Positions 16,825 to 25,971 of a stretch of DNA of 49,112 nucleotides are shown here, in pieces; within the stretch, counting starts at the first letter, position 1, and the number at the start of each line of letters is the position of its first letter. The notes beneath the pieces were generated by a model. That model did no database searches and was not told where the DNA came from. It saw only the letters and a program-made list of their open reading frames with translations. This stretch comes from Clostridiales bacterium (GTDB lineage Bacteria; Bacillota; Clostridia; Peptostreptococcales; Anaerovoracaceae), in assembly GCA_022766365.1 (NCBI GenBank), contig JALENW010000036.1:1-49112 (forward strand). Direction: 5' to 3'. The position numbers and the translations under genes are program-made.

Positions 16825-18564
16825 ATGAATATAAAGAAGAGATGGAGTTTTGCTGTTTGTTCCCTGATACTGACAGTAACTCTAATGATTCCGGGCGTAG
16901 TGAGTGTTAACTCATTTGCGGTGGACAAGGAGGTTGTTCACGACGGAACTTTAGATGCTGACTTTAAAGTCGAGCCGAATAAAGAGCTTAACGACGGAGT
17001 CTATTCCCTGCCTGTAACGATGTGGAATATGTATCAGGACAAGGTATCGATGGGGCAACCGGCAATTAACGGGAATATGCTGGTGAAAAAGGAGAACGGA
17101 AAGTACGAGTATTACCTGAGGATGAGGGGTCTGTTTTTCATGAATCTTTTTGGGCATTTGTGGGATATTAACGCTATCAGAGTAGGCGATGACGGCAGCT
17201 TTACAGTTAATCCGAGCATATCATCATCAATTCACAAGACATTCATTGACAAAGATCTGGAAAAAAAGGAAAGAGAGTTCCCTGAGGTGATCAAATTTAC
17301 TTCGGATGCGCCCATGAGAATTATTCCTGTCCAGCTGCAAGTGGATGCGATGGACGCAATAGCAAGCGGTGGAGCTTCAGGGTATGACCGGATAGTAAAA
17401 GGAAGCGGTAAGCAGCCTGCAAAGATCATAATGGGTTGGAAAGATCCGAAACTTGCAACGGCACAAGAGATGTCAGAGTATGATGTTTTGCCCGTGGATA
17501 AAAAAGTGGAAGGCAAGGCAGATAAAACTATGCTCAGTGAAGCTATTTCAATAGCAAATGAGTGGCAGAATGTTGTGGTAACAAATACTGACAGCAGAAA
17601 TGTAAACAAAGGTGTCAAGTGGACAACTGCTGAAGCTAAGGAAGAACTTGCAAATACCATTTCACATGCAAAGGAGGTATTTCTTCAAGACTTAGGTGAA
17701 GACCAGCAGGATATTGTGAATGATGCCATAAACGACCTTGCAAATGCGGTCAATGTCTACAAGACAAAGATATTAGAGGGAACCGGTGAAGCAGAGGCTC
17801 CAAAGGATATCACGGACATTGAAAAGAGCAATGAGAATTCTACTGCTTTGGATTATAGAAATCTTAAAGACGGCGTATATTCACTGAAGGCAGAAATGTG
17901 GAAGGCTAACAGAGCAGAACATTCCATGGCAAATAATGCACTGGATAAGAATGTAAAGCTGACAGTTCGTGGTGGCAAGTACTATATTCAGGCAAGGATT
18001 AAGGGTGTCAACATGCTTAAAAAGCACGGATACATGAGGTCTATGGAGTATTATGATACCGGTTATACCAAAGATGCTAACAATTTCCCGGGTGGGAAGA
18101 CAATCCCGGTGAAGGTAGTTTCATATCATATGGACGCAAATGGCAACAGACTGTCGGATGAGTACGGGACGGACTATCCTGAATATATAGAGTTCCCGTT
18201 GATAAAGGAAGTATTGGAGGACAGTTATGTACCCCTCCGAGTATTTGTACCGGTTATGGAACAGATAGGTGTAGACGGTGGAAACCCGGGCATGGGCACC
18301 CAGAAGTGCTATATGAAGCTCGATTGGACATCAATTAAGGCTATGGATGAGTCATGGACACCTGAAAAGGAAAAGGACGTTCCGCTTGACAGCACGAGAT
18401 CAAAGTTGCTTGGCCGAACAGACGGTCTTAAACGAAGAGGTCTGAAGAAGGGTCCAAAAACAGGGGACGCATATGATCTTGCAGGATGGGTTGCAACGGC
18501 AATGCTAATGAGTATAGCAGTATACACCTTGCAAGGAAGACACAAAAGAGAAATCAAGGTTTAG
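16825..18564 (+). CDS. Cell-wall-anchored heme-binding protein, two NEAT-like domains
   Basis: A 579-aa secreted surface protein. Order: signal peptide (1-32, ending VNSFA); first NEAT-like domain (about 56-206, DGVYSLPVTMWN to IIMGW, containing the unusual FMNLFGHLW); a FIVAR-like helical module (about 232-316); second NEAT domain (about 347-505, DGVYSLKAEMWKANRAEHSMANNALDK split at 360, the classic NEAT opening); basic linker; sorting signal GPKTGD (543-548); membrane segment (551-569); basic tail. NEAT domains bind heme or hemoproteins at the surface and pass heme inward. GPKTG resembles the NPKTG motif used by class B sortases on IsdC-like proteins. AAAGGAG lies 15 bases upstream of the start, an unusually wide gap. 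First gene of the heme locus. Confidence 0.88.
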   Translation: MNIKKRWSFAVCSLILTVTLMIPGVVSVNSFAVDKEVVHDGTLDADFKVEPNKELNDGVYSLPVTMWNMYQDKVSMGQPAINGNMLVKKENGKYEYYLRMRGLFFMNLFGHLWDINAIRVGDDGSFTVNPSISSSIHKTFIDKDLEKKEREFPEVIKFTSDAPMRIIPVQLQVDAMDAIASGGASGYDRIVKGSGKQPAKIIMGWKDPKLATAQEMSEYDVLPVDKKVEGKADKTMLSEAISIANEWQNVVVTNTDSRNVNKGVKWTTAEAKEELANTISHAKEVFLQDLGEDQQDIVNDAINDLANAVNVYKTKILEGTGEAEAPKDITDIEKSNENSTALDYRNLKDGVYSLKAEMWKANRAEHSMANNALDKNVKLTVRGGKYYIQARIKGVNMLKKHGYMRSMEYYDTGYTKDANNFPGGKTIPVKVVSYHMDANGNRLSDEYGTDYPEYIEFPLIKEVLEDSYVPLRVFVPVMEQIGVDGGNPGMGTQKCYMKLDWTSIKAMDESWTPEKEKDVPLDSTRSKLLGRTDGLKRRGLKKGPKTGDAYDLAGWVATAMLMSIAVYTLQGRHKREIKV

Positions 18565-18576
18565 AATTGATACAAA

Positions 18577-18619
18577 CAGCCTCCTGCCCTCAAATAAGCT
18601 GTGGGAGGAGGCTGGTTTT
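18577..18619 (+). terminator. Strong hairpin with T run between the NEAT gene and the transport genes
   Basis: CAGCCTCCTGCCC (18577-18589) pairs with GGGAGGAGGCTG (18603-18614) with a single bulged base; GTTTTA follows. It lies 12 bases after the NEAT stop and 20 bases before the DUF454 start. It may act as a partial terminator that keeps surface-protein mRNA above transporter mRNA. Confidence 0.65.
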
Positions 18620-18633
18620 ATATAGGAGGACAG

Positions 18634-19002
18634 TTGAATATTAAGAAAGCCATTTTCGGAGCGATTGGTTTCGTATTTTTTGGAATAGGAGTTTTGGGGA
18701 TCTATCTTCCCCTGCTTCCGGCGACACCATTTATGATCATAGCAGCTGCCTGCTTTGCACGAAGTTCTGACAGATTTAACAGCTGGTTTCAAGGTACGAA
18801 ATTTTTCAAGGAAAACGTTCGCCCCATAATCAAGAAAGAGGGAATGACAAAGAGACGAAAGTTAAAAATTCTTGCAGTGATCACTATTTTTTTTGGGATT
18901 TCATTCTTTGTTATGCACAACGTGTATGGGAGAATTGTAATAATATTCATACTTCTAGGGCATTACATATATTTTTATAAAGGAATAAAGACAATTGATT
19001 GA
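18634..19002 (+). CDS. DUF454 (YbaN-type) small membrane protein
   Basis: A 122-aa inner-membrane protein with the DUF454 pattern: an N-terminal membrane helix followed by GIYLPLLPATPFMIIAAACF, the ARSSDRFNSWF motif, then two further helices (about 76-112). The function of the family is not established; members often sit next to iron or heme genes. I chose the TTG at 18634, which AGGAGG precedes by 4 bases; an in-frame GTG at 18601 lies inside the terminator hairpin and is unlikely. The 3' end overlaps the next ABC gene by 8 bases, tying it to the transport operon. Confidence 0.85.
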   Translation: MNIKKAIFGAIGFVFFGIGVLGIYLPLLPATPFMIIAAACFARSSDRFNSWFQGTKFFKENVRPIIKKEGMTKRRKLKILAVITIFFGISFFVMHNVYGRIVIIFILLGHYIYFYKGIKTID

Positions 19003-20776
19003 AAAAAGATTATTAGCTGAAATGCACTCCGACAGGCATCTGTTGTACGGTACCATAAGTCTTAAACTCCTTTCCATGGCCACATCGGTGGTCATCGTCC
19101 TTGCCATGGGCAAATTCATTCAGGAACTTATATATTTACCCGATGAGATTGAAAGTGGATTTTGCTATCGAACAGCAGCAATCATTGGAGTTTGCATAAT
19201 TATCAAAATTTTTGCTATGAGGTGGGAGGTTATCCTATCATCAGATATTTCTCAAAGAGTTAAATCCGGACTCAGGACGAAACTCTTCAACAAAATATAC
19301 AGCTTCGGCATGACTTATTCCAAGAGGGTGAATCCATCTGAGATCGTACAGCTTTCTGTAGAAGGCATTGAACAGCTTCAGGTTTACTACAGCCTGTTTC
19401 TGCCTCAACTTGTGTATTCGGTCCTTTCACCGCTGATGATATTCATTGTACTGGCAACGATAAATTGGAAGATAGCGCTTTTTCTGATACTTCCATTGCC
19501 TATTATACCTGTAGCAATAATATTTATACAAAAACTTGCCAAACAAGTTATGAAGAGGTATTGGGGGAGTTTTGTAAATCTTTCGGACAAGTTCCTGGAC
19601 TTACTTAAGGGCATGACTGTACTTAAAACATATGGTGCTGTGGAAGACAAAAGATCAGAAATGAGTGCTGCCTCTGAGGATTTTCGGTTGAAGACGATGC
19701 GAGTTCTGGCATTACAACTGCATAATATTACAGTGATGGATCTTGGCGCCTATGGTGGAGCGGCTCTTGGAATATTCGCGTCGTTGTATTTCTTTATCAA
19801 AGGTGAAATAAATCTTGGAAGTGCAATTGTATTCATTCTTCTCTCGTCAGAATTTTTTCTGCCGCTCAGGCTCCTCGGTTCTTTTTTCCATGTGGCTATG
19901 AACGGACTTGCCGCAGCTGATAAAATTTTTTCGGTTTTAGAAATACCGGAGGAAAAGGAAGAGGGAGAAGACTTTCCAAGAAAACCTGTAGACATAGAAT
20001 TGAAAGATATAAGTTTCGCTTACGAGGGAAGAGATGTTTTGCTCCATGACCTTTCGATGAAATTTGAGAAAGAAAAGGTCACCGCTGTTGTGGGAGCCTC
20101 CGGTTGTGGGAAATCCACCGTAGCAGCATTGATAATGGGCGTTATGCCTCCTGTTGAAGGAGAAATTATCTTCGGTGAAACGTGCAACGCTTCTAAAAAG
20201 AGCAGGCTCGAAAACATAAGTCTTATCGACAATGCACCGTTTATATTTAATGAATCCGTTGAGTACAATCTCAAGATGGGTCAAGCTGATGTGCCGGAAA
20301 AAGTTATGATAGAAATCCTTGAGGATTTAGGCTTGGATGAGGAACTTTCAGAACAAAATGAAGATGTTTTGAGGCTAAAACTTACGGAAGGTGGCAGTAA
20401 CCTTTCGGGAGGGCAGAAACAGAGACTTTCCATGGCAAGAGCTTACATCAAAAATTCTCCGATTCAGGTTTTCGATGAAGCTACTTCAAATATTGACCTT
20501 GAGAGTGAAGAATCCATAATGGAGAAAATTCTTAGAGATAAACAAAAACACACTACGGTAATCATATCTCACAGACTGGAAAATGCGAGAAAGTGCGATT
20601 TCATATACTTTATGGAAGACGGGAAGGTTACTGAGAAAGGTACATTCAAAGAGATCATGAGCTTCAACGGCGGTTTTAAGAAAATGTATGAAGAACAGCA
20701 TAGAATTGAGCGATGGGGAATAGAAGCGAAGGAACAGGATAATGAATTGACGGTAGAGGGGAGCGATGATGAATAA
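18995..20776 (+). CDS. CydD-like ABC transporter, fused permease-ATPase
   Basis: A 593-aa half-transporter. The membrane domain (about 1-325) shows features typical of CydD: NPSEIVQLSVEGIEQLQ, YYSLFLPQLVYSVLSPL, SDKFLDLLKGMTVLKTYG and SSEFFLPLRLLGSFFH. The ATPase has Walker A GASGCGKST, signature LSGGQKQRLSMARA, Walker B IQVFDEATSNID and H-loop ISHRLEN. CydDC exports thiols and influences heme loading of cytochrome bd, but no cydAB is present here; within this operon a role in heme movement is more likely (inference). The start is a TTG overlapping DUF454 by 8 bases, with AAAGGA 9 bases upstream; an ATG at 19022 is the alternative. Confidence 0.88.
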   Translation: MIEKRLLAEMHSDRHLLYGTISLKLLSMATSVVIVLAMGKFIQELIYLPDEIESGFCYRTAAIIGVCIIIKIFAMRWEVILSSDISQRVKSGLRTKLFNKIYSFGMTYSKRVNPSEIVQLSVEGIEQLQVYYSLFLPQLVYSVLSPLMIFIVLATINWKIALFLILPLPIIPVAIIFIQKLAKQVMKRYWGSFVNLSDKFLDLLKGMTVLKTYGAVEDKRSEMSAASEDFRLKTMRVLALQLHNITVMDLGAYGGAALGIFASLYFFIKGEINLGSAIVFILLSSEFFLPLRLLGSFFHVAMNGLAAADKIFSVLEIPEEKEEGEDFPRKPVDIELKDISFAYEGRDVLLHDLSMKFEKEKVTAVVGASGCGKSTVAALIMGVMPPVEGEIIFGETCNASKKSRLENISLIDNAPFIFNESVEYNLKMGQADVPEKVMIEILEDLGLDEELSEQNEDVLRLKLTEGGSNLSGGQKQRLSMARAYIKNSPIQVFDEATSNIDLESEESIMEKILRDKQKHTTVIISHRLENARKCDFIYFMEDGKVTEKGTFKEIMSFNGGFKKMYEEQHRIERWGIEAKEQDNELTVEGSDDE

Positions 20777-22469
20777 AGGTAAAAAACAAAGATTCATAGT
20801 ATTCAGACTCATTCAACTTATCGGATCGATAAAACTTATTCTCATACTTGCTGTGCTCTTTGGAAGTCTGGGGCATATAATAGCGACTTTTATACCGGGG
20901 GTGGGAGCCTTTATCATATCAAAGGCAGCTATCGGTGAGCAGATAAATTACGGATGGGCCATAGGTGTACTTCTGGGATTTGCGGTTTTGAGGTCTCTGC
21001 TCAGGTACAGCGAGCAGATGGCAAACCACTATGTAGCATTTAAAACGCTCCACATAATAAGGGATAAGGTTTATGAAGCAGTAGCAAGGATTTCTCCTGC
21101 AAAGCTTGAGGTCAAAGATAAGGGAGAAATGCTTGCTGTAATATCCTCCGACATAGAACTTCTCGAGGTTTTCTTTGCTCATACTATATCTCCTGTACTC
21201 ATAGCCATAGTACATACTCTTACAATGTCAATCGTATTATGGCAGTTTGACCATCGCTATACCATATTGCTCTTGTCAGCACATCTGTTGATGGGGACTT
21301 TGGTCCCATATATCACTTATGTTTACGGACGAGAAGCAGGAAGCGAAAACAGAAGACAGGTTGCTGTTCTTAACAGTAAAGTTCTGGAAACTTTTGAGGG
21401 CATCAGAGAAAGTATCCAATTTGGAAATGGATCAAGAAGGCTCAATGAAGTTCAGGAAGAAACAAAGAAAATGAGCACTGTCGCAAGAAAACTGGCGGCA
21501 ATTTCCGGGAATAACGGGGCCTTCACGAACTCAGTAATACTTATTGCAGGGACAATATCCGTAGCAGTTGCGGCTGTTTTGTACCAAAGATGTCAGGTGG
21601 GTGCAGCAGGTGTGGTGGTACCGGTAGTAATCATATGGAGTTCATTCGGACCTGTTGCGGCACTATCAGCTCTTGCAAACAACTTGATCCTGACCTTTGC
21701 GTGCGGAAGGCGAGTTCTGGGACTGCTGGATGAAGAACCTGTGGTCTTCCCTAATGAGGATGGGCCTGAAGTGAAATTTGAAAATATGAGCCTTGAAAAT
21801 GTAAAGTTTGCCTATGGCGACGGAACTCTCATGGAATTTGAGGATTTTTACCTAAAGAAGGGAGAAATACTCGGGATTCACGGTAAAAGCGGAAGCGGGA
21901 AATCCACCCTGCTTAAGCTCATAATGAGATTTTATGATGTGGAATATGGAAAGATTGCCGTAAACGGTGTTGATATTCGCCATATTAAAGAGAAGAGTTT
22001 GAGAGAAAATCAAAGTTACATGACCCAGACAGCGTACTTATTCAAGGGAACTATAAGGGAGAATCTTCTTGTCGGCCGGAGAGATGCAACGGACAGAGAT
22101 TTGGAAGAGGCTTGTCGCAAAGCTTCCATAGATAAATTTATCGCAAAACTTGAAGACGGCATGGATACTCATATAGATAAGTTAAAAAGTTCACTGTCCA
22201 CGGGTGAAGCTCAGCGAATTTCCCTTGCGAGAGCGTTTTTGCACGGGGGAGATCTGATGATTTTAGATGAACCGACATCCAACATTGACAGTTTGAATGA
22301 AGGTATAATTCTCAGGGCCCTGAGCAGGGAGAAGAAACATAAGGCGATTATCATCGTAAGTCATAAGAGTTCAACTCTTCGCATATGCGACAAAATAATA
22401 GAAAGGAATGATGTCTATGAATATCCAACGAAGCAGCACAACGATAAAGGCTTCTGTAATTGCTATTAG
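20766..22469 (+). CDS. CydC-like ABC transporter, fused permease-ATPase
   Basis: A 567-aa partner of the preceding protein, overlapping it by 11 bases. The N-terminal six-helix domain (about 15-310) is followed by the ATPase: Walker A GKSGSGKST, Q-loop MTQTAYLF, Walker B LMILDEPTSNID and H-loop VSHKSST. The signature is LSTGEAQR instead of LSGGQ, a deviation that suggests asymmetric ATP sites in a heterodimer. The protein ends only about 28 residues after the H-loop, in a Cys/Asn-rich tail overlapping the shp gene by 53 bases; the usual final strand and helix of the ATPase appear shortened. AGGGGAG lies just upstream; the start could be 20766 or the next ATG at 20769. Confidence 0.88.
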   Translation: MMNKGKKQRFIVFRLIQLIGSIKLILILAVLFGSLGHIIATFIPGVGAFIISKAAIGEQINYGWAIGVLLGFAVLRSLLRYSEQMANHYVAFKTLHIIRDKVYEAVARISPAKLEVKDKGEMLAVISSDIELLEVFFAHTISPVLIAIVHTLTMSIVLWQFDHRYTILLLSAHLLMGTLVPYITYVYGREAGSENRRQVAVLNSKVLETFEGIRESIQFGNGSRRLNEVQEETKKMSTVARKLAAISGNNGAFTNSVILIAGTISVAVAAVLYQRCQVGAAGVVVPVVIIWSSFGPVAALSALANNLILTFACGRRVLGLLDEEPVVFPNEDGPEVKFENMSLENVKFAYGDGTLMEFEDFYLKKGEILGIHGKSGSGKSTLLKLIMRFYDVEYGKIAVNGVDIRHIKEKSLRENQSYMTQTAYLFKGTIRENLLVGRRDATDRDLEEACRKASIDKFIAKLEDGMDTHIDKLKSSLSTGEAQRISLARAFLHGGDLMILDEPTSNIDSLNEGIILRALSREKKHKAIIIVSHKSSTLRICDKIIERNDVYEYPTKQHNDKGFCNCY

Positions 22470-23277
22470 TTTGGCTGTTATTGTAAGTTTTTCGGTTCTG
22501 TTCAGCATAGAGGCGACGGCTTTTTCACAGGGAACCTATCTGGGAAGTACAGAGACCTATTATAGGAACCCTGTTACCGGAGTTATTGAAGATCAAGGCG
22601 GAGAGCAGAGTATCGCTATCGGCGAGGGTATGGTGCGAAGTTGCGTACACCCAACGGCACTTCTGGAGGTTGATGCAGAGGGAAATCACTATTTGACGGC
22701 GAGACTTCACATGGCCGACAGCATTGAAGGCATAAACTTCATGCTTTCCGATGGAGGAGAGTTCTATCAAGCTGATATGACAGTAACTCAGGAAGGCAAC
22801 AATATAATCGATATAAGATTTCCGATTACAGATGAAAATACAGTTGTAAGAGGAAGCATGTATGTGGCTCCAATGGGTCGTGATGTAGTGTATTTCTTTA
22901 AAGCTTCCGGGTTTGTAGAAGGCCGCGGAGATTTCAATGCGGAAATTGATACGGGAGGCGTTACGGGTGAAAGTGAAGAAGCTGCTGCGTTGACCGACAG
23001 CGCAAGATCCGCAAGTGAGAAGGCAGAAAGCGGTATGAAGAAAACGGTTGATGCCAAGAACAAAAAGGAACAGCAAAATAAAGATAAAGGGAAAAAAGAC
23101 ACGAAAGATAAAGGGAAAAAAGGGGAAAACGATAAAGGCTCTAAGCAAGAAAAAAATGACACAAAAAACAAGAGTTCCAAAGGTGTTTTGGTTTATGTAA
23201 CAGGTGGAGTCGCAGCAGTTCTGCTGGCAGCCGGTGGAACCTATGTATATTTCAGGCGTAAGCGAGGTAAGTTTTAA
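22417..23277 (+). CDS. shp: Shp-type heme-binding membrane protein
   Basis: A 286-aa surface protein. Signal peptide (about 1-36), then a Shp-type heme-binding domain (about 40-180), with the conserved stretches GVIEDQGGEQSIAIGEGMV and VRGSMYVAPMGRDVVYF. Streptococcal Shp binds heme through two methionines; Met72 and Met153 are the obvious candidates here. A Lys/Asp/Gln-rich spacer (about 205-255) crosses the wall, followed by a membrane helix (about 260-278) and the basic end RRKRGKF; there is no sorting motif, as in Shp. AAAGGA at 22402-22407 favours the ATG at 22417 over those at 22408 and 22411. It lies directly before isdE, the order expected for heme hand-over from surface protein to lipoprotein. 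Confidence 0.86.
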   Translation: MNIQRSSTTIKASVIAISLAVIVSFSVLFSIEATAFSQGTYLGSTETYYRNPVTGVIEDQGGEQSIAIGEGMVRSCVHPTALLEVDAEGNHYLTARLHMADSIEGINFMLSDGGEFYQADMTVTQEGNNIIDIRFPITDENTVVRGSMYVAPMGRDVVYFFKASGFVEGRGDFNAEIDTGGVTGESEEAAALTDSARSASEKAESGMKKTVDAKNKKEQQNKDKGKKDTKDKGKKGENDKGSKQEKNDTKNKSSKGVLVYVTGGVAAVLLAAGGTYVYFRRKRGKF

Positions 23278-23282
23278 GAGAA

Positions 23283-24191
23283 ATGAAGAAAAGAACAAAA
23301 GCAAAAAATAGAATAGTTTCTTCAGTATTGGTTTTGGCTGTGTTTCTTCAGGTGTTCTTCCTTTCGGCCTGTGTAGATCAACATCAGAAAAAGGCAAATA
23401 ATGATAAGGGGTCAGATGCGAGACTTATAGCCACATCTTTTGCAACAGCTCAGCTTTGCGATAAGATGGATATGGATCTGGTTGGAGTTTGTGATACGTA
23501 TCAAAATTTGCCTGAGCGGTATGAAGATTTGCCTAAGGTAGGAATGGCTATGGGACCTGACCTTGAGAAAATCAAAGAACTAAAAGCAGACTACGTAATG
23601 GGACCGAATACTCTTGAAGAGGGGCTCTCTCCCAAATATGAGTCTATCAATCAAAAAGCGATTTTTCTCAACATGAAGAGTGTGGATGGACTCTACGAAT
23701 CTGCAACGATCCTAGGGGATAAATTCGGTAAAAAGGAGACAGCATCGCAGTTAAACAAAGAATATAAAGATTACAAGAGAAATCTGACGGATAAGTACAA
23801 GGGAAAGAAAAAACCAAAAGTCCTCATCCTTATGGGCTTTCCGAATTCCTATGTAGTTGCCACAGATACAAGTTATGTCGGCAGTTTGGCGAAGCAGCTG
23901 GGCGCAGAAAATGTCTATAAAGATCAAAAACTTGATTTCGTTGTTGCAAATACAGAGGATATGAACAGCAAGGATGCAGATATAATTCTCAGATGTGCCC
24001 ATGTATTTCCTGATGATGTTGCGAAGATGTTTCAGGAGGAGTTCAAAACCAATGATATCTGGAAACATTTTAAGGCTGTCAAAGAGAATAAGGTATATGA
24101 TTTGGATCCGGATCTTTTCGGGATGAGTGCTAAATTCAACTATCCGGAAGCATACAAACAACTTGGAGAGATGCTGTATGGGAAGAAATAG
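23283..24191 (+). CDS. isdE: Heme ABC transporter substrate-binding lipoprotein, IsdE-like
   Basis: A 302-aa lipoprotein with lipobox LSAC (Cys30) and a cluster C (FecB/IsdE-type) binding fold joined by a long helix. The segment VGMAMGPDLEKIKEL (from 87) and RCAHVFPDD (237-245) correspond to the places where S. aureus IsdE supplies its heme ligands Met78 and His229; Met88 or Met90 with His240 has nearly the same spacing. The closing FGMSAKFNYPEAYKQLGEML is typical of the family. It should receive heme from the Shp-type protein and deliver it to the permease encoded by the overlapping next gene. The ribosome site is weak (AGAGAA), suggesting coupling to shp, 5 bases upstream. Confidence 0.92.
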   Translation: MKKRTKAKNRIVSSVLVLAVFLQVFFLSACVDQHQKKANNDKGSDARLIATSFATAQLCDKMDMDLVGVCDTYQNLPERYEDLPKVGMAMGPDLEKIKELKADYVMGPNTLEEGLSPKYESINQKAIFLNMKSVDGLYESATILGDKFGKKETASQLNKEYKDYKRNLTDKYKGKKKPKVLILMGFPNSYVVATDTSYVGSLAKQLGAENVYKDQKLDFVVANTEDMNSKDADIILRCAHVFPDDVAKMFQEEFKTNDIWKHFKAVKENKVYDLDPDLFGMSAKFNYPEAYKQLGEMLYGKK

Positions 24192-25164
24192 TAGAGGACT
24201 TAAGGTGTTTCTGTGGATTTTGACAATAGTAATCTTGCTTTTAACAGTTATTTGGGCAGCGAGAGTCGGAACCACCAAAGTAACTTTACCACAGCTTTAT
24301 CGCGGCCTCTTTGTAGAATACGACGATAATGTGGCTATAATTTACGATTTAAGGTTTCCGCGCATCTGTATAGCCATCTTTGGAGGTGCGGCAATGGCTG
24401 TATCGGGACTGCTTCTTCAGGCGGTCATGAGGAACCCCCTTGCTGATCCGGGAGTTCTGGGTATAAGCTCGGGGGCAGGGGTTGTGGCATCTGCAATTCT
24501 TCTGTTTGTGCCGAAGCTGTTCTTTTACACTCCCATACTTTCATTTTTCGGAGGTATGGTGACGTTTCTACTGGTATACATGCTGGCATGGCATAAGGGA
24601 GAATTGTCTCCTCTAAGAATAATTCTGGTTGGTATTGCCATCAATGCTATGAACATGGGTTTTATGACGGCACTGGATGGAATGACCGCAGCAAACGGTG
24701 TGAAGCCTCCTATGGGAATCAGCATGAAGACCTGGGAAGATTTTTACATAATGGTGGGTTACATAATAGCAGGACTGATTCTTGCCCTAATTCTGTCCGG
24801 TCGTTGCAATCTTCTGGCACTTGAAGACAAAACAGTAGCGTCTCTCGGACTGAACACTGCGGCAAATCGTCTAGTCATCTCAGCGGTAGCTGTTTTGCTC
24901 GCATCAATATGCACAGCTGTAACAGGGCCTATAAGCTTTCTCGGATTGATCGTTCCACATATTGCAAGGCTGATTATCGGAAGCAATCATAGGGAACTTG
25001 TACCATATTCGATAATCCTCGGAGCACTGGTATTCCTGATTGCTGATACTGTCGGAAGAACGATAATGCCTCCGATAGAAATTAGTGCTGCAATTATAAT
25101 GGCGATTGTGGGAGGCCCATTCTTCATATTCCTCCTAAAGAAAACGGGGAAAAATTATGGATAA
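24178..25164 (+). CDS. isdF: Heme/iron-complex ABC transporter permease, FecCD family
   Basis: A 328-aa permease with about 9-10 membrane helices. Family motifs: RFPRICIAIFGGAAMAVSG, LLLQAVMRNPLADPGVLG, and near the end GPISFLGLIVPHIARLIIGS, which contains the coupling helix that docks onto the ATPase. An ATG at 24127 is in frame, but the one at 24178 has GGAG at a suitable distance, gives the normal family length and overlaps the isdE stop by 14 bases. It also overlaps the ATPase gene by 8 bases. Together the three genes make a complete importer. Confidence 0.95.
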   Translation: MGRNSRGLKVFLWILTIVILLLTVIWAARVGTTKVTLPQLYRGLFVEYDDNVAIIYDLRFPRICIAIFGGAAMAVSGLLLQAVMRNPLADPGVLGISSGAGVVASAILLFVPKLFFYTPILSFFGGMVTFLLVYMLAWHKGELSPLRIILVGIAINAMNMGFMTALDGMTAANGVKPPMGISMKTWEDFYIMVGYIIAGLILALILSGRCNLLALEDKTVASLGLNTAANRLVISAVAVLLASICTAVTGPISFLGLIVPHIARLIIGSNHRELVPYSIILGALVFLIADTVGRTIMPPIEISAAIIMAIVGGPFFIFLLKKTGKNYG

Positions 25165-25966
25165 GAGTATAAAATGTGCTTCTGCAAATGATAAGGGAAA
25201 CATCTATGAGCTGAACAACGTGAAGTTTGCCTATGAAAAGGAACTAACAGTGGATATAGACTCTCTTCAGATCAGTAAGGGTAAAATCACCACAATAATC
25301 GGTCCTAACGGAAGCGGAAAATCGACCCTTCTGAATCTTTTGTCGAAGAATCTGAAACCGAATGATGGAGAAATACTACTCGAAGGTACGGATATTTCGA
25401 GGATCGGGAGGAAGGATTTCGCAAAGCGAGTTTCGATGGTTCATCAGAACAATACTGCGCCTGGCGATATCACAGTTGAGAAGCTGGTGTCATATGGAAG
25501 AACCCCGTATAAAAGCCTGTACAGTTTGGGAATGAACAAGGAAGACAGGGAGAAGGTGAACTGGGCAATGGAAGTGACAGGTGTTACCGGACACAGAGAC
25601 AGGTCAATAAGTAATCTTTCGGGTGGCGAAAGGCAGAGAGTATGGATTGCTATGGCTCTCGCACAAGCTACAGACACTATTTTTCTGGATGAGCCCACAA
25701 CATTTCTTGACATTAAATTTCAGTTGGAAATCCTTGGCTTAGCAAGAAATCTTAACTGTGAGTATGGTATGACAGTGGTCATGGTTCTGCATGATATAAA
25801 TCAGGCACTGCATTACAGCCACGAGCTTGTGGCACTTAAAGCAGGGAAACTTCTTGACAAGGGTGAACCTTTTCATATTGTAAAACCTGAGATAATGAGA
25901 GAACTTTACGACGTGGATCTTGAAATCACTGAGGTTTGCGGGGCACCTTTCGTTTTGACGGTTTAA
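25157..25966 (+). CDS. Heme/iron-complex ABC transporter ATPase, FecE family
   Basis: A 269-aa ATPase of the FecE/FhuC/BtuD group. Motifs: Walker A GPNGSGKST, Q-loop MVHQNN, signature LSGGERQRVWIAMALAQ, Walker B TIFLDEPTTFLD (DEPTTFLD is characteristic of iron-complex and heme ABC ATPases) and H-loop VLHDINQA. It powers uptake through the IsdF-like permease whose gene it overlaps by 8 bases. Staphylococcal isd loci lack a well-matched dedicated ATPase, whereas Hts-type loci include one, so the gene order here is closer to htsABC. It is the last gene of the tight run starting at 18634. Confidence 0.95.
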   Translation: MDKSIKCASANDKGNIYELNNVKFAYEKELTVDIDSLQISKGKITTIIGPNGSGKSTLLNLLSKNLKPNDGEILLEGTDISRIGRKDFAKRVSMVHQNNTAPGDITVEKLVSYGRTPYKSLYSLGMNKEDREKVNWAMEVTGVTGHRDRSISNLSGGERQRVWIAMALAQATDTIFLDEPTTFLDIKFQLEILGLARNLNCEYGMTVVMVLHDINQALHYSHELVALKAGKLLDKGEPFHIVKPEIMRELYDVDLEITEVCGAPFVLTV

Positions 25967-25971
25967 TGTTT

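Noticed and set aside
22525-23397. Antisense open frame of 290 codons
   Set aside because: It overlaps the Shp-type gene and the isdE start; the Phe/Leu-rich product is the reverse of the Lys-rich linker, with no family resemblance.
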